DNA from: Falsibacillus albus
Lineage (GTDB): Bacteria > Bacillota > Bacilli > Bacillales > DSM-25281
Length of the DNA stretch: 64,000 nt
Assembly: GCF_003668575.1 (NCBI RefSeq)
Contig: NZ_RCVZ01000006.1
Location: 169,399-233,398, forward strand
Direction: 5' to 3'
Positions 8,281 through 16,715 of the stretch are shown one piece after another. How positions within the stretch are numbered: position 1 is the first letter of the stretch; every line of letters starts with the position of its first letter. Position numbers and translations under genes: made by a program. Below the pieces are notes generated by a model that searched no databases, was not told where the DNA came from, and saw nothing but the letters and a program-made list of their open reading frames with translations.

Positions 8281-9759
8281 ATGAGAAAAAGTTATTTGAA
8301 ATCACCCGATTTATATCCGATTTCTGCAAGCGGAAGAAAGATTACTGCATTAGGTTATTCTTTCATGTGGGTAGGAATGGTCGTTGTTTTGGCCACTTTT
8401 GCAATCGGTGGCGCGGGGGTCATGTCATTGCCTCTCCCAATGGTCCTGCTCGCCACAATAATTGGATCACTTGCAATAGGTATCTTTACTTCATTGACTG
8501 CGGATATAGGAATTGAGCACGGATTATCATTCCCCGTTTACATGAGGGCCCCTTTTGGGACGATTGGAACGCATATCCCCTCAATTGCAAGGGGGATGGC
8601 AGCTTCAATGTGGTTTGGGATCAATACCTACTTTGGTTCGACTGCTATGAACGGAATCTTAAATATTTTATTTGGCTTTGATAATTGGTTTGTATGTTTT
8701 TTGATTTTTGCCATTTTTCAATTGGTCAATACCGCTTTGGGGATAAAAGCAGTGGAAAGGTTCGCCGATTTGGCAGCACCTATCATCATCCTCATTTCTG
8801 TCTGGATGTACAGTTCACTCTCTGATACAGCTGCTGCACAAGGAAGGGATATTTGGAGTTGGGTTGAAAATCCTGTCACCGGCGCTGCTGCATTTTCAGC
8901 ATTCCTGGTGGTGATTTTCAGCAACATGGGATTTTGGGCAACCATTGCGGCTGACATTCCATCCATATCAAGGTTCATGAAGGCGCCAATCAATGAAAAA
9001 AATTGGTTCAGGCGCAATAAGAGTTCTTTGATTGGCAATTTAGTCGCCCTGCCATTGACCCAAGCGTTCATGGTCGTTATCGGCGGTGTGTCTTACATTG
9101 CGGTTTTAAATTATGATCCTGTTGTAGCATTGCAAAAAGCAGCAACCGGCTTCTTTCTCGGAATTTTGCTTCTGATGATCGTATTGGCGCAGTGGTCAAC
9201 GAATATTGCAGCCAATATCGTCCCGGCTGCGACGATATTTTCAAATGTCGGAGGTCCGAAATTCCCGTTTTGGGCAGGGGTAATCACAGCCGGTATTGTC
9301 GGGATCTTAGTTCAGCCCTGGGAATTGTTTGCAGTCATTATTCCCGTTTTATTATTTGTAGGAGGAATCCTTTCGGCGATCATAGGGATATTGGTCGCAG
9401 ATTACTACTTTATACGGAAGCGTAGAGTGAATGTGCCAGATCTTTACGAAGATCATGGACAGTATCGGTATATGAAGGGAGTAAACCTGGCGGGATTCAT
9501 TTCCTGGATCATCGGGGGGACGGCATCATATTTTGTCCCTAATTACTCTTTTGTCGTCGGCTTTGTGATCGGTTCTGCCTGTTACTACGTATTGGCAAAA
9601 TATTGGTGGTTTAAGAAATACGAGCAAGCAGAAATATTGGATCCTAGCGATGAAAAATATCTGGGAATTTCAGTTGGCAGGGAGTGGAGTATAGAGGAAT
9701 CCTTAAATGAAGGATTTGTTGGAGAAGTCCCACAGGATGCTACGATAAATTTTGAATAG
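8281..9759 (+). CDS. NCS1 family nucleobase/hydantoin/allantoin permease
   Basis: Inner-membrane secondary transporter of the nucleobase-cation-symport-1 family, with about 12 hydrophobic segments over 492 aa. The N terminus (LKSPDLYPISASGRKITALGY) is close in style to PucI-type allantoin and uracil/hydantoin carriers. TM-linked motifs such as MWFGINTYFGSTAMNGIL and the loop NMGFWATIAADIPSISRF fit this family. ATG codons at 8278 and 8281 and a GTG at 8272 are all in frame; AAGGAG ends at 8272, so 8281 has the best spacing. Placed after the catabolic enzymes, it most likely imports uracil, a dihydropyrimidine or a hydantoin; the exact substrate cannot be read from sequence. Confidence 0.88.
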   Translation: MRKSYLKSPDLYPISASGRKITALGYSFMWVGMVVVLATFAIGGAGVMSLPLPMVLLATIIGSLAIGIFTSLTADIGIEHGLSFPVYMRAPFGTIGTHIPSIARGMAASMWFGINTYFGSTAMNGILNILFGFDNWFVCFLIFAIFQLVNTALGIKAVERFADLAAPIIILISVWMYSSLSDTAAAQGRDIWSWVENPVTGAAAFSAFLVVIFSNMGFWATIAADIPSISRFMKAPINEKNWFRRNKSSLIGNLVALPLTQAFMVVIGGVSYIAVLNYDPVVALQKAATGFFLGILLLMIVLAQWSTNIAANIVPAATIFSNVGGPKFPFWAGVITAGIVGILVQPWELFAVIIPVLLFVGGILSAIIGILVADYYFIRKRRVNVPDLYEDHGQYRYMKGVNLAGFISWIIGGTASYFVPNYSFVVGFVIGSACYYVLAKYWWFKKYEQAEILDPSDEKYLGISVGREWSIEESLNEGFVGEVPQDATINFE

Positions 9760-9777
9760 GAAAAAGGGGGGGAATCG

Positions 9778-9984
9778 ATGTCGGATCATCAGGAGTTCTT
9801 GGCTGAAAGGGATCATATTGATGTTTTGATCGATCAAGGGTATAAGATCAAGAGTGTCCAAGAAAATCTTAGTGGTGCTTTCGTTGCATTTGAAAATAAA
9901 AATAAAGACACGAAAACTCTTCATGTGAAAACTGCAAATGGAAGGAAATATTTTTCTAATATCATTGTATTAAAGAACAATTGA
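9778..9984 (+). CDS. Small hypothetical protein (68 aa)
   Basis: Unrecognised 68-aa soluble, charged protein beginning MSDHQEFLAERDHIDVL and ending in a beta-rich half (SGAFVAFENK, KTLHVKTANG). The ATG is preceded by a run of seven G residues giving a usable ribosome binding site, and it begins 18 nt after the permease stop, so it appears co-transcribed with it. No membrane segment, signal peptide or metal-binding motif is visible. Confidence 0.6.
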   Translation: MSDHQEFLAERDHIDVLIDQGYKIKSVQENLSGAFVAFENKNKDTKTLHVKTANGRKYFSNIIVLKNN

Positions 9985-10095
9985 TCCAATCAGCATGATG
10001 GCGGCCGGATGCGTGAAAGGTGAATGAGTGATAAAGGTGTTCATTTTCAAAGCAGATGGCCGCTTTAATGAATTTTCTTTTAAGGGTGTGACAAG

Positions 10096-11721
10096 TTGAA
10101 AAAACATGCACAACTGACCATTGATGGAATTCTTGACCGCAAGCACTTTGAATCTGCAGAAATCATCGCAGGACATAACGGAACCTCAAGAATAATAAAA
10201 TGGGTTCATGTTGTCGAAGTGACAAAAATCAAAAACCTATTAAAGGGAAATGAACTGATCTTATCAACTGGCGTTGCTTGGAAAGACCGCCCGGCCACAT
10301 TTTTATCAATGGTGAATCAATTGATTGAATGTAACGCAGCTGGTATTTGTTTGGAAATCGGAACATATATGGACGTAATTCCCGAAGATGTCATACGGCT
10401 GGCAGACGAAAAACAATTTCCGATTATTGTATTTAACCAGGAAGTTCCATTTGTGGAAATCACTCAAGATTTACATACCAACTTGATAAATCAACAATAT
10501 ATGATGATTTCAGAGCTTGAGCATTATTCACAGTCACTGAATAAGCAGCTGTTAAATATATCTTCATATAAGGATATATTGAAGTTTTTACATGAGGAGC
10601 TTGGCGTACAAGTAATATTTTCTTTTAAGGAGCAGGAGCCTTGTTTTGTCCCACCAGTCGTCAAGTCCCAACAAGCAAAATGGAGAGAGGCAAGGGAACA
10701 AAAAAATGAGGAACCATTCAAGAACGAGCATCTCATCACCTCGCCTATTTACTTGTTCGATCAAGAATATGCAGAGTTGACGATCTATGACCCTGAACAC
10801 TCGTTGAATGAATTTGAAACATTGATATTAGATCGAACATCCACCGCTCTTGCACATCATCTATTAAGACATTTGTATGTTGAAGAAAAAAAACGAGTGG
10901 AAGAATCGAAATGGATTGACGCATGGCTGGCAGGTGAACGAAGGAAAGAGGATATTTTTGAATATTTATCTGAACTTGATATTCAGCATAACTCCCATGG
11001 GGCGGTCGTTTGCATCTTCAAACTGGATTGTTTAAGAAAAAATAATGAAATAGACATGACGTATTATAAGCTTCAATTCCGTTCTTTTTTTCAGCAGCAA
11101 GGATTTCAAGCATTTATAACAGAGAAAAATAATATGATGATTTTCATATTATTGAACAAACGTTCCAAAAAGACTTGGAAATCCCGTCTTAGCATCGTCG
11201 TAAATCGCATGAACGAATCCGATTTGATAAAACGAAAAAATTTGGCGAGGTCCACATGCGGCATCGGCAAATATGTGGAGGATCTTGAGAAGGTATCGCA
11301 AAGCTTTCATTGTGCTGAGGAAACCATCCGCATACAGGATAAAGTTTCGGGATGCAGCTCGTACTTTTATGAAGATCTGCATTTATATCGAATCATCGCA
11401 AAATGCAGGAAGCACATTGATTTAGATGAGTATATTTCTGAATATTTATCTCCAGTCATTAAATATGACGAAAACTACAATGGGAAATTATTGGAGACTC
11501 TCAAGGTTTATCTTTCCTGCAATGGATCTAAGAAAGAAACAGCCAAGAAATTGTACGTTGTACGACAGACACTCTACCATCGTTTATCCAAATTGGAACA
11601 GCTTCTTGGCGATGATTTCATGGAGCCTGGCAAACGTTTGGCCATCGAATTCATGATCATGTCCCATGAATTCATTACAATGAATTCGCAGTTATCTTCA
11701 AAAGGGGCGGCGCAATCCTGA
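10096..11721 (+). CDS. pucR: PucR family transcriptional regulator
   Basis: Probable local activator or repressor of the pyrimidine/purine catabolic genes. The 541-aa protein has the N-terminal PucR ligand-sensing domain (about residues 8-130, TIDGILDRKHFESAEIIAG and GNELILSTGVAW), a divergent central GGDEF-like region, and a C-terminal helix-turn-helix of the HTH_30 class (CNGSKKETAKKLYVVRQT followed by LYHRLSKLE, about residues 475-505). The start is TTG at 10096, about 8 nt after AAGGGTGTG. It lies between the uptake/ring-opening genes and the semialdehyde dehydrogenase/aminotransferase pair, and also about 22 kb from the xanthine dehydrogenase operon, so it could serve either set; the local set is favoured by position. 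Confidence 0.87.
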   Translation: MKKHAQLTIDGILDRKHFESAEIIAGHNGTSRIIKWVHVVEVTKIKNLLKGNELILSTGVAWKDRPATFLSMVNQLIECNAAGICLEIGTYMDVIPEDVIRLADEKQFPIIVFNQEVPFVEITQDLHTNLINQQYMMISELEHYSQSLNKQLLNISSYKDILKFLHEELGVQVIFSFKEQEPCFVPPVVKSQQAKWREAREQKNEEPFKNEHLITSPIYLFDQEYAELTIYDPEHSLNEFETLILDRTSTALAHHLLRHLYVEEKKRVEESKWIDAWLAGERRKEDIFEYLSELDIQHNSHGAVVCIFKLDCLRKNNEIDMTYYKLQFRSFFQQQGFQAFITEKNNMMIFILLNKRSKKTWKSRLSIVVNRMNESDLIKRKNLARSTCGIGKYVEDLEKVSQSFHCAEETIRIQDKVSGCSSYFYEDLHLYRIIAKCRKHIDLDEYISEYLSPVIKYDENYNGKLLETLKVYLSCNGSKKETAKKLYVVRQTLYHRLSKLEQLLGDDFMEPGKRLAIEFMIMSHEFITMNSQLSSKGAAQS

Positions 11722-11779
11722 TTGAGCTTTGCTTGCAAAATGTTCTGTACCTAAGAAGTCTTATTTAACATTGTGTCTA

Positions 11780-11794
11780 ATGTTTGTAAAACAT
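11780..11794. promoter_or_regulatory. Palindrome ATGTTT-N3-AAACAT upstream of mmsA-like gene
   Basis: A perfect 6-bp dyad lies 52 bp before the start codon of the semialdehyde dehydrogenase gene, in the 124-bp gap after the PucR-type gene. It may be an operator for a separate promoter of the dehydrogenase-aminotransferase pair. No confident -35/-10 pair was identified. Confidence 0.35.
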
Positions 11795-11845
11795 GGATGA
11801 GAGATAATGGAATTACAGAAATATAAATAATGGGAGGGCTTTTCT

Positions 11846-13312
11846 ATGGCATTGCTAAAAAATGAAACAACAATTCTTAAAAACTTTGTAAATGGAAAAT
11901 GGGTCGATTCAACAGCACTTGAAGCATCTGAAGTCATCAATCCTGCAACTGGTCAGCTTTTGGCAAAGGTTCCTATTTCTACGAAAGAGGATTTGGAAGA
12001 AGCTGTATCATCCGCAAAGGCTGCATTCACAAAATGGAAAGCGATACCTGTTCCAAAAAGGGCAAGAATCTTATTCAAATACCATACTTTGCTCACTGAA
12101 CACCATGAAGAGCTGGCGAAGCTCATTGTTGAGGAAAATGGGAAGGCATACAAAGAAGCATTTGGAGAAGTTCAGCGTGGAATCGAATGTGTTGAATTTG
12201 CCTGCGGTGCTCCCACTTTAATGATGGGGGAATCTTTATCCGGGATTGCAGAAGAAATCGATTCGGAAATGTTCCGTTTTCCTCTTGGGGTCGTTGGAGG
12301 GATCACTCCATTCAATTTCCCGATGATGGTGCCTCTATGGATGTTCCCATTGGCCATTGCATGCGGTAATACATTTGTCCTCAAACCTTCTGAACGGACC
12401 CCGATTTTGGCAAATAAATTAGCCGAATTATTCACCCAGGCAGGCGCGCCTTCAGGAGTTCTAAATATTGTCCATGGTGCACATGATGTAGTGAATGGGC
12501 TGATTGAACATCGAGATGTTGCAGCCGTTTCATTTGTCGGTTCACAGCCGGTGGCCAAATATGTATATGAACGAGCCGCTGCCAATGGAAAAAGGGTTCA
12601 GGCTCTGTCCGGGGCGAAAAACCATCATATCGTGATGGAAGATGCGGACATGGCAAAAGCCGTACAGCATATCATCAGCTCCACATTCGGCAGTGCCGGC
12701 CAGCGCTGCATGGCCTGCAGTGCAGTCGTCGTAGTCGGGGATAACGAAAAGTTTGTAGAGGAGTTAAAAAAGAAAGCAGATGAATTGGTCATGGGAAATG
12801 GTATGGATGAAGAAGTATTATTAACCCCTGTCATTCGCAAGGAGCATCGTGAAAAGGTTCTTGGCTACATTCAAAAGGGATTGGAAGAAGGGGCTTCCCT
12901 GATTCGTGACGGGCGGCATGATATGGACGATAATACTGAAGGCAGCTTCCTTGGGGCGACAATATTTGATCATGTCACACCGGAAATGACGATCGCCCGC
13001 GAGGAGCTATTTGCACCTGTGTTAAGCCTATTAAGAGCAAAGGATCTTGATGAGGGGCTCGAATATATCCGTAAGTCAAGATTTGGGAATGGAGCAACGA
13101 TCTATACAAAGGATGCAAGTGCTGTCCGGAAATTCCGGGAAGAAGCGGATGCAGGCATGTTGGGAGTGAATGTGGGAGTACCTGCGACGATGGCATTTTT
13201 CCCATTCTCAGGCTGGAAGGATTCATTCTATGGTGATTTACATGTCAATGGCAAAGACGGCGTTAACTTTTATACAAAGAAAAAAATGATTACTTCCCGA
13301 TTTGATTATTAA
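11846..13312 (+). CDS. mmsA: CoA-acylating (methyl)malonate-semialdehyde dehydrogenase
   Basis: Oxidises malonic (or methylmalonic) semialdehyde with NAD and CoA to acetyl-CoA (or propionyl-CoA) and CO2. The 488-aa aldehyde dehydrogenase fold shows GGITPFNFPMMVPLWMFP, SFVGSQPVAKYVYERAA and the catalytic FGSAGQRCMACSAV, with Cys288; these are the signatures of the CoA-dependent MMSDH subfamily and not of ordinary aldehyde dehydrogenases. The ATG is 7 nt after GGGAGGG. It is followed at 36 nt by an omega-amino-acid aminotransferase, so the pair would convert beta-alanine from the pyrimidine pathway to acetyl-CoA. A role in valine or inositol catabolism is the alternative. Confidence 0.92.
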   Translation: MALLKNETTILKNFVNGKWVDSTALEASEVINPATGQLLAKVPISTKEDLEEAVSSAKAAFTKWKAIPVPKRARILFKYHTLLTEHHEELAKLIVEENGKAYKEAFGEVQRGIECVEFACGAPTLMMGESLSGIAEEIDSEMFRFPLGVVGGITPFNFPMMVPLWMFPLAIACGNTFVLKPSERTPILANKLAELFTQAGAPSGVLNIVHGAHDVVNGLIEHRDVAAVSFVGSQPVAKYVYERAAANGKRVQALSGAKNHHIVMEDADMAKAVQHIISSTFGSAGQRCMACSAVVVVGDNEKFVEELKKKADELVMGNGMDEEVLLTPVIRKEHREKVLGYIQKGLEEGASLIRDGRHDMDDNTEGSFLGATIFDHVTPEMTIAREELFAPVLSLLRAKDLDEGLEYIRKSRFGNGATIYTKDASAVRKFREEADAGMLGVNVGVPATMAFFPFSGWKDSFYGDLHVNGKDGVNFYTKKKMITSRFDY

Positions 13313-13347
13313 TTTCAGATCTTCTATTTAGAAGTGGAGGGGTAAAA

Positions 13348-14703
13348 ATGGTTAAAGCAGGTCAATCACAAAGTACGTTGCATGCACAGGACGAAAAGTA
13401 TATTTGGCACTCCATGAAGCCGTACAATCCAGATGGCACCATGGTGGTGACCAAAGCTGAAGGCTCATGGATCTCCGATTCCGAGGGGAATCGGTTTCTT
13501 GACGCGATGGCAGGATTGTGGTGTGTGAATGTTGGATACGGCCGGGAGGAGCTGGCACAGGCAGCGTATGAGCAGCTGAAGGATGTCGCTTACTTCCCTT
13601 TGACCCAAAGCCATGTTCCCGCGATTAAATTGGCGGAAAAATTGAATGAGCTATTAGAAGATGATTATGTCATTTTCTTTTCGAACAGTGGATCTGAGGC
13701 GAATGAAACAGCCTTCAAGATTGCCAGGCAGTATCATCAGCAAAAGGGAGACCAGAACCGATATAAAATAGTTTCCCGATACCGCGCCTACCATGGGAAT
13801 TCGATGGGGGCACTTGCAGCTACAGGCCAAGCTCAAAGAAAATATAAATATGAACCGCTCGCCCCTGGATTTGTACACGTCGCACCTCCAGATGCATATC
13901 GCGACGAAGATACTGGGAAAGAGGCACATGAACTGACTGCTGTCAAAGAGATTGACCGGGTAATGACCTGGGAATTAAGTGAAACGATCGCGGCGATGAT
14001 CATGGAGCCAATCATAACAGGCGGCGGAATTCTCGTCCCTCATGATGACTATATGAAAGCAGCCAAGGAAGTTTGTGAAAAACACGGAGCGCTGCTGATT
14101 GTCGACGAAGTGATCTGTGGATTCGGTCGTACAGGAAAAGCATTCGGTTTCATGAATTATGGGGTTAAGCCGGACATCATCACCATGGCAAAAGGTATTA
14201 CAAGTGCTTATTTGCCTTTGTCTGCCACTGCTGTAAAGCGTGAAATCTACGAAGCGTTCAAAGGCTCAGAGGAATATGACTATTTGCGCCACATTAACAC
14301 GTTCGGAGGCAACCCGGCAGCCTGTGCACTGGCTTTGAAAAATATTGAAATCATGGAAAGAGAACAATTGTTTCAACGTTCGGCAGAGTTGGGGGACAAA
14401 TTGAAAAGTGATTTGAAGGCACATCTGCAAGACCATCCGCTAGTCGGTGATATCAGGGGCAAAGGCTTGCTCGTCGGCATCGAATTGGTCAAGGATAAAA
14501 AGACGAAAGAACCGCTTGGGGTCGGAAAAGTGAATGAAATCATCAATTTCTGCAAAAAAGAGAAATTGATCATCGGAAAAAATGGGGCGACCGTTGCCGG
14601 TTATAACAATGTACTTACGCTATCCCCTCCATTGAATATTGAAATCGAAGACCTGGACTACATTGTCCAAACAATCAATCGAGCTTTTGAACAAGTTAAA
14701 TAA
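13348..14703 (+). CDS. Class III aminotransferase (beta-alanine/omega-amino acid:pyruvate type)
   Basis: PLP-dependent aminotransferase expected to convert beta-alanine and pyruvate to malonic semialdehyde and alanine. The 451-aa protein carries NSGSEANETAFKIARQYH, the PLP-ring Asp253 in LLIVDEVICGFGRTG and the Schiff-base Lys282 in TMAKGITSAYLPLSA. The FSNSGSEANE and YRAYHGNSMGALAATG stretches are typical of the beta-alanine/pyruvate aminotransferase branch. The ATG follows GTGGAGGGG. Directly downstream of the semialdehyde dehydrogenase and closed by a terminator, it completes the pathway to acetyl-CoA. Substrate choice among omega-amino acids is inferred from context. Confidence 0.88.
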   Translation: MVKAGQSQSTLHAQDEKYIWHSMKPYNPDGTMVVTKAEGSWISDSEGNRFLDAMAGLWCVNVGYGREELAQAAYEQLKDVAYFPLTQSHVPAIKLAEKLNELLEDDYVIFFSNSGSEANETAFKIARQYHQQKGDQNRYKIVSRYRAYHGNSMGALAATGQAQRKYKYEPLAPGFVHVAPPDAYRDEDTGKEAHELTAVKEIDRVMTWELSETIAAMIMEPIITGGGILVPHDDYMKAAKEVCEKHGALLIVDEVICGFGRTGKAFGFMNYGVKPDIITMAKGITSAYLPLSATAVKREIYEAFKGSEEYDYLRHINTFGGNPAACALALKNIEIMEREQLFQRSAELGDKLKSDLKAHLQDHPLVGDIRGKGLLVGIELVKDKKTKEPLGVGKVNEIINFCKKEKLIIGKNGATVAGYNNVLTLSPPLNIEIEDLDYIVQTINRAFEQVK

Positions 14704-14726
14704 GCGAGAGTATGCCTCTCGTCACA

Positions 14727-14774
14727 GACTGTAAATATACTCAAGGAATTTTGAGTGTGTTTACAGTCTTTTTA
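14727..14774 (+). terminator. Intrinsic terminator after the aminotransferase gene
   Basis: AGACTGTAAA pairs with TTTACAGTCT, with an inner ACTCAA/TTGAGT pairing, and is followed by TTTTT. It closes the pyrimidine catabolic region. Confidence 0.88.
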
Positions 14775-14817
14775 ATAATTGGCTATGTTAAAGCTTGGGT
14801 TGATATATTGCCGTTTT

Positions 14818-14992
14818 CAGCTGTTGATTGGAGGGCAAGTCGAAGACTCCGGCGGGAAAATCGGGGTCGGTGATACTCCGGTGGCGATAGCCGGATGTTC
14901 GATTGAGTTCGGCACGTCCGGTGCCAACATCGAACGACCTCACTTCCTGTGAGGCCCGCAGAAAGCGAAGACTTGCACGAAAATCAACAGCT
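14818..14992. repeat. Intergenic palindromic element, long form (175 bp)
   Basis: Starts CAGCTGTTGATTGGAG and ends AATCAACAGCTG, so the ends are inverted copies. Inside, AGTCGAAGACTCCGG near the left end and AAGCGAAGACTTGCAC near the right end are partly complementary. A central hairpin is formed by GTTCGAT...ATCGAAC and CGGCAC...GTGCC. Related copies occur at 20466, 21778, 23376, 32167, 33531, 45457 and 59540. It occupies the 560-bp gap between the aminotransferase and the sigma factor gene; the rest of that gap (14993-15205) shows no gene. Confidence 0.85.
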
Positions 14993-15207
14993 GGGTTTAA
15001 CAGAGACTTATCATTAAGAATAGTTTTTTTATGGTGATACGACATTGCTGCTCTTGTTCTGCGTTAAGTTGATTGGAACAGAAGCCTTGCATTCCATCAC
15101 TCTGAAGCGGGGAGTGTAGGATCATTATTAAAAATATCATATATAGAAGAAAGTACTAAAAAATGGAGAGTCAATAATGTAATGGAATAAAATAAATTTA
15201 CATAGCC

Positions 15208-15244
15208 ATAACTTTTTGAAGCATTCATTCGTTAAATGTATAGA
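15208..15244 (+). promoter_or_regulatory. Candidate promoter of the sigma factor-clpP pair
   Basis: Two overlapping readings are possible. An ECF-like arrangement has AAC at 15210-15212, 17 nt, then CGTT at 15230-15233, which would allow self-regulation. A sigma-A reading has TTGAAG at 15216-15221, a 17-nt spacer and TATAGA at 15239-15244, but that would start the RNA almost on the ribosome binding site. The choice cannot be made from sequence alone. Confidence 0.35.
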
Positions 15245-15264
15245 GGTAAAAAGGAGTGATCACT

Positions 15265-15927
15265 TTGAATACCCATAAACACAATCAAGCACCATCCGGA
15301 CTGCTTGAATTCTATCCAGCATTGAAGCGATATTGCAAATCGTTGACCAAAAATGCTTGGGACGCCGAGGATCTTGCCCAGGAAACAGTCTTAAAGGTAT
15401 TTAAAAAATATATTGCAGGAGCTTCATCTCAACAATCCCTGATAACACAAGCGCTCTTGAACAAAGTGGCTAAAAATCAATGGATCGATCAACTGAAATC
15501 AAAAGAGGAACAAAAATGTGAATTGGTGAAAGAACCTTCCTATGAACCGTTTAAGCATATGGCAGACCTTCATTCTGCTATAGAAGATTTATTGAAGCAT
15601 TTTACAGAACAGCAAGTACTGGCTTTTGTACTCAAGGAAGTTTTTCAACATAGCCAGCAAGAAATTTCTGCGTGGCTATCCATCTCGGAGGGTGCGGTGA
15701 AAGGGACGTTGTTTAGAATCCGCACAAGGCTGAGGACATCGAATTTGGAAAAGCTGAAAAAGGAAGATCCTTATTCCCAAGAATTATTGGAGATCATTTA
15801 TGAAGCGGTCATTGAACAATCATCCGAAAAAATAATGAAATATATCACCTTAAATCCGGTATTGCGTCAGAAAGCTTATGATAAAGGAGTACCTGACTGT
15901 CCTAGTTGTTCAATGTCCGCTGCCTAA
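15265..15927 (+). CDS. Sigma-70 family (ECF-like) RNA polymerase sigma factor
   Basis: Alternative sigma factor of about 220 aa. Region 2 is seen near the N terminus ([20 protein letters not shown] and [10 protein letters not shown]), region 4 in the second half ([16 protein letters not shown], then [19 protein letters not shown]). No region 3 is present, as in ECF factors, but about 60 residues follow region 4 and end in a CPSC motif ([12 protein letters not shown]). The TTG at 15265 lies 8 nt after AAGGAG and is preferred to the GTG at 15256, which overlaps it. No anti-sigma gene is adjacent; instead a clpP gene follows 20 nt downstream. Confidence 0.85.
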   Translation: MNTHKHNQAPSGLLEFYPALKRYCKSLTKNAWDAEDLAQETVLKVFKKYIAGASSQQSLITQALLNKVAKNQWIDQLKSKEEQKCELVKEPSYEPFKHMADLHSAIEDLLKHFTEQQVLAFVLKEVFQHSQQEISAWLSISEGAVKGTLFRIRTRLRTSNLEKLKKEDPYSQELLEIIYEAVIEQSSEKIMKYITLNPVLRQKAYDKGVPDCPSCSMSAA

Positions 15928-15947
15928 TAAAAAGGAGCGAAAGACAA

Positions 15948-16532
15948 ATGAATACCATTCCGTATGTAATTGAACAAACTAAGTCCGGTGAAAGATCGTA
16001 CGATATTTACTCACGGTTGCTTAAGGACCGGATCATCATGATTGGGGATGAAATCAATGATTCATTGGCCGGCAGCGTCGTATCCCAATTGTTATTTTTG
16101 GCTGCTGATGATCCGGAAAAGGATATATCCATTTATATCAACAGCCCTGGAGGATCTACTTCTGCTGGGTTTGCCATATATGATACCATGCAGTTCATCA
16201 AGCCCGATGTACAGACGATTTGCATCGGGATGGCTGCTTCATTCGGTGCGATGCTTCTTCTTGCCGGTACAAAGGGAAAAAGATTTGCGCTCCCGAATAG
16301 TGAAATCATGATTCATCAACCGCTTGGCGGTGCAAGGGGGCAGGCTACCGAAATTGAAATTTCAGCGAAGAGAATCTTGAAATTGAAGGAGCATATTAAT
16401 CGAATCATTTCCGATCGTACGGGCCAATCGGTGGAAAAAGTTGCTTTTGATACAGACCGTGATTACTTTATGTCGGCAATGGAGGCAAAGGAGTACGGCA
16501 TCATTGATGAGATTATCACCTGCCATAAGTGA
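15948..16532 (+). CDS. clpP: ClpP-family serine protease (second ClpP type)
   Basis: Proteolytic subunit of an ATP-dependent Clp-type protease. The 194-aa protein shows the catalytic triad Ser98 ([10 protein letters not shown]), His123 (IMIHQPLGG) and Asp172 ([11 protein letters not shown]), and the [11 protein letters not shown] turn. The start is the ATG at 15948, 7 nt after AAGGAG. The active-site sequence GMAASFGAM differs from the GMAASMGAFLL typical of housekeeping ClpP, and the gene sits in an apparent operon with a sigma factor instead of with a Clp ATPase, so it is probably a paralogue. It may work with a general Clp ATPase encoded elsewhere, or may turn over an anti-sigma factor; the latter is inference. 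Confidence 0.9.
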   Translation: MNTIPYVIEQTKSGERSYDIYSRLLKDRIIMIGDEINDSLAGSVVSQLLFLAADDPEKDISIYINSPGGSTSAGFAIYDTMQFIKPDVQTICIGMAASFGAMLLLAGTKGKRFALPNSEIMIHQPLGGARGQATEIEISAKRILKLKEHINRIISDRTGQSVEKVAFDTDRDYFMSAMEAKEYGIIDEIITCHK

Positions 16533-16552
16533 CACAGTCGAATAGCACCGAA

Positions 16553-16596
16553 AATGGAGTATGAATTCAATGGAATTTGTACTCCGTTTTTTAATT
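16553..16596 (+). terminator. Intrinsic terminator after clpP
   Basis: GGAGTATGAATTC and GAATTTGTACTCC form an imperfect 13-bp stem around AATG and are followed by GTTTTTTAATTT. Confidence 0.85.
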
Positions 16597-16715
16597 TATT
16601 TTAATGGAAATCATGTGAAAAAATAGGTATATTTTATTATTTTTATAAAAATTTACATTGGCCTAACAATTTTGTGATAATTTTGATTTGATTGACAAAC
16701 AAAGGAGTGATAAAA

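Noticed and set aside
9985..10095. Terminator between the 68-aa gene and pucR
   Set aside because: GGCGGCC and GGCCGC are far apart with poor pairing between them and there is no T-tract.
3037..14703. B. subtilis-type PucR box upstream of the catabolic genes
   Set aside because: I looked for the TTGGTTAA core and did not find a match in the gaps at 2809-3036, 8146-8280 or 11722-11845.
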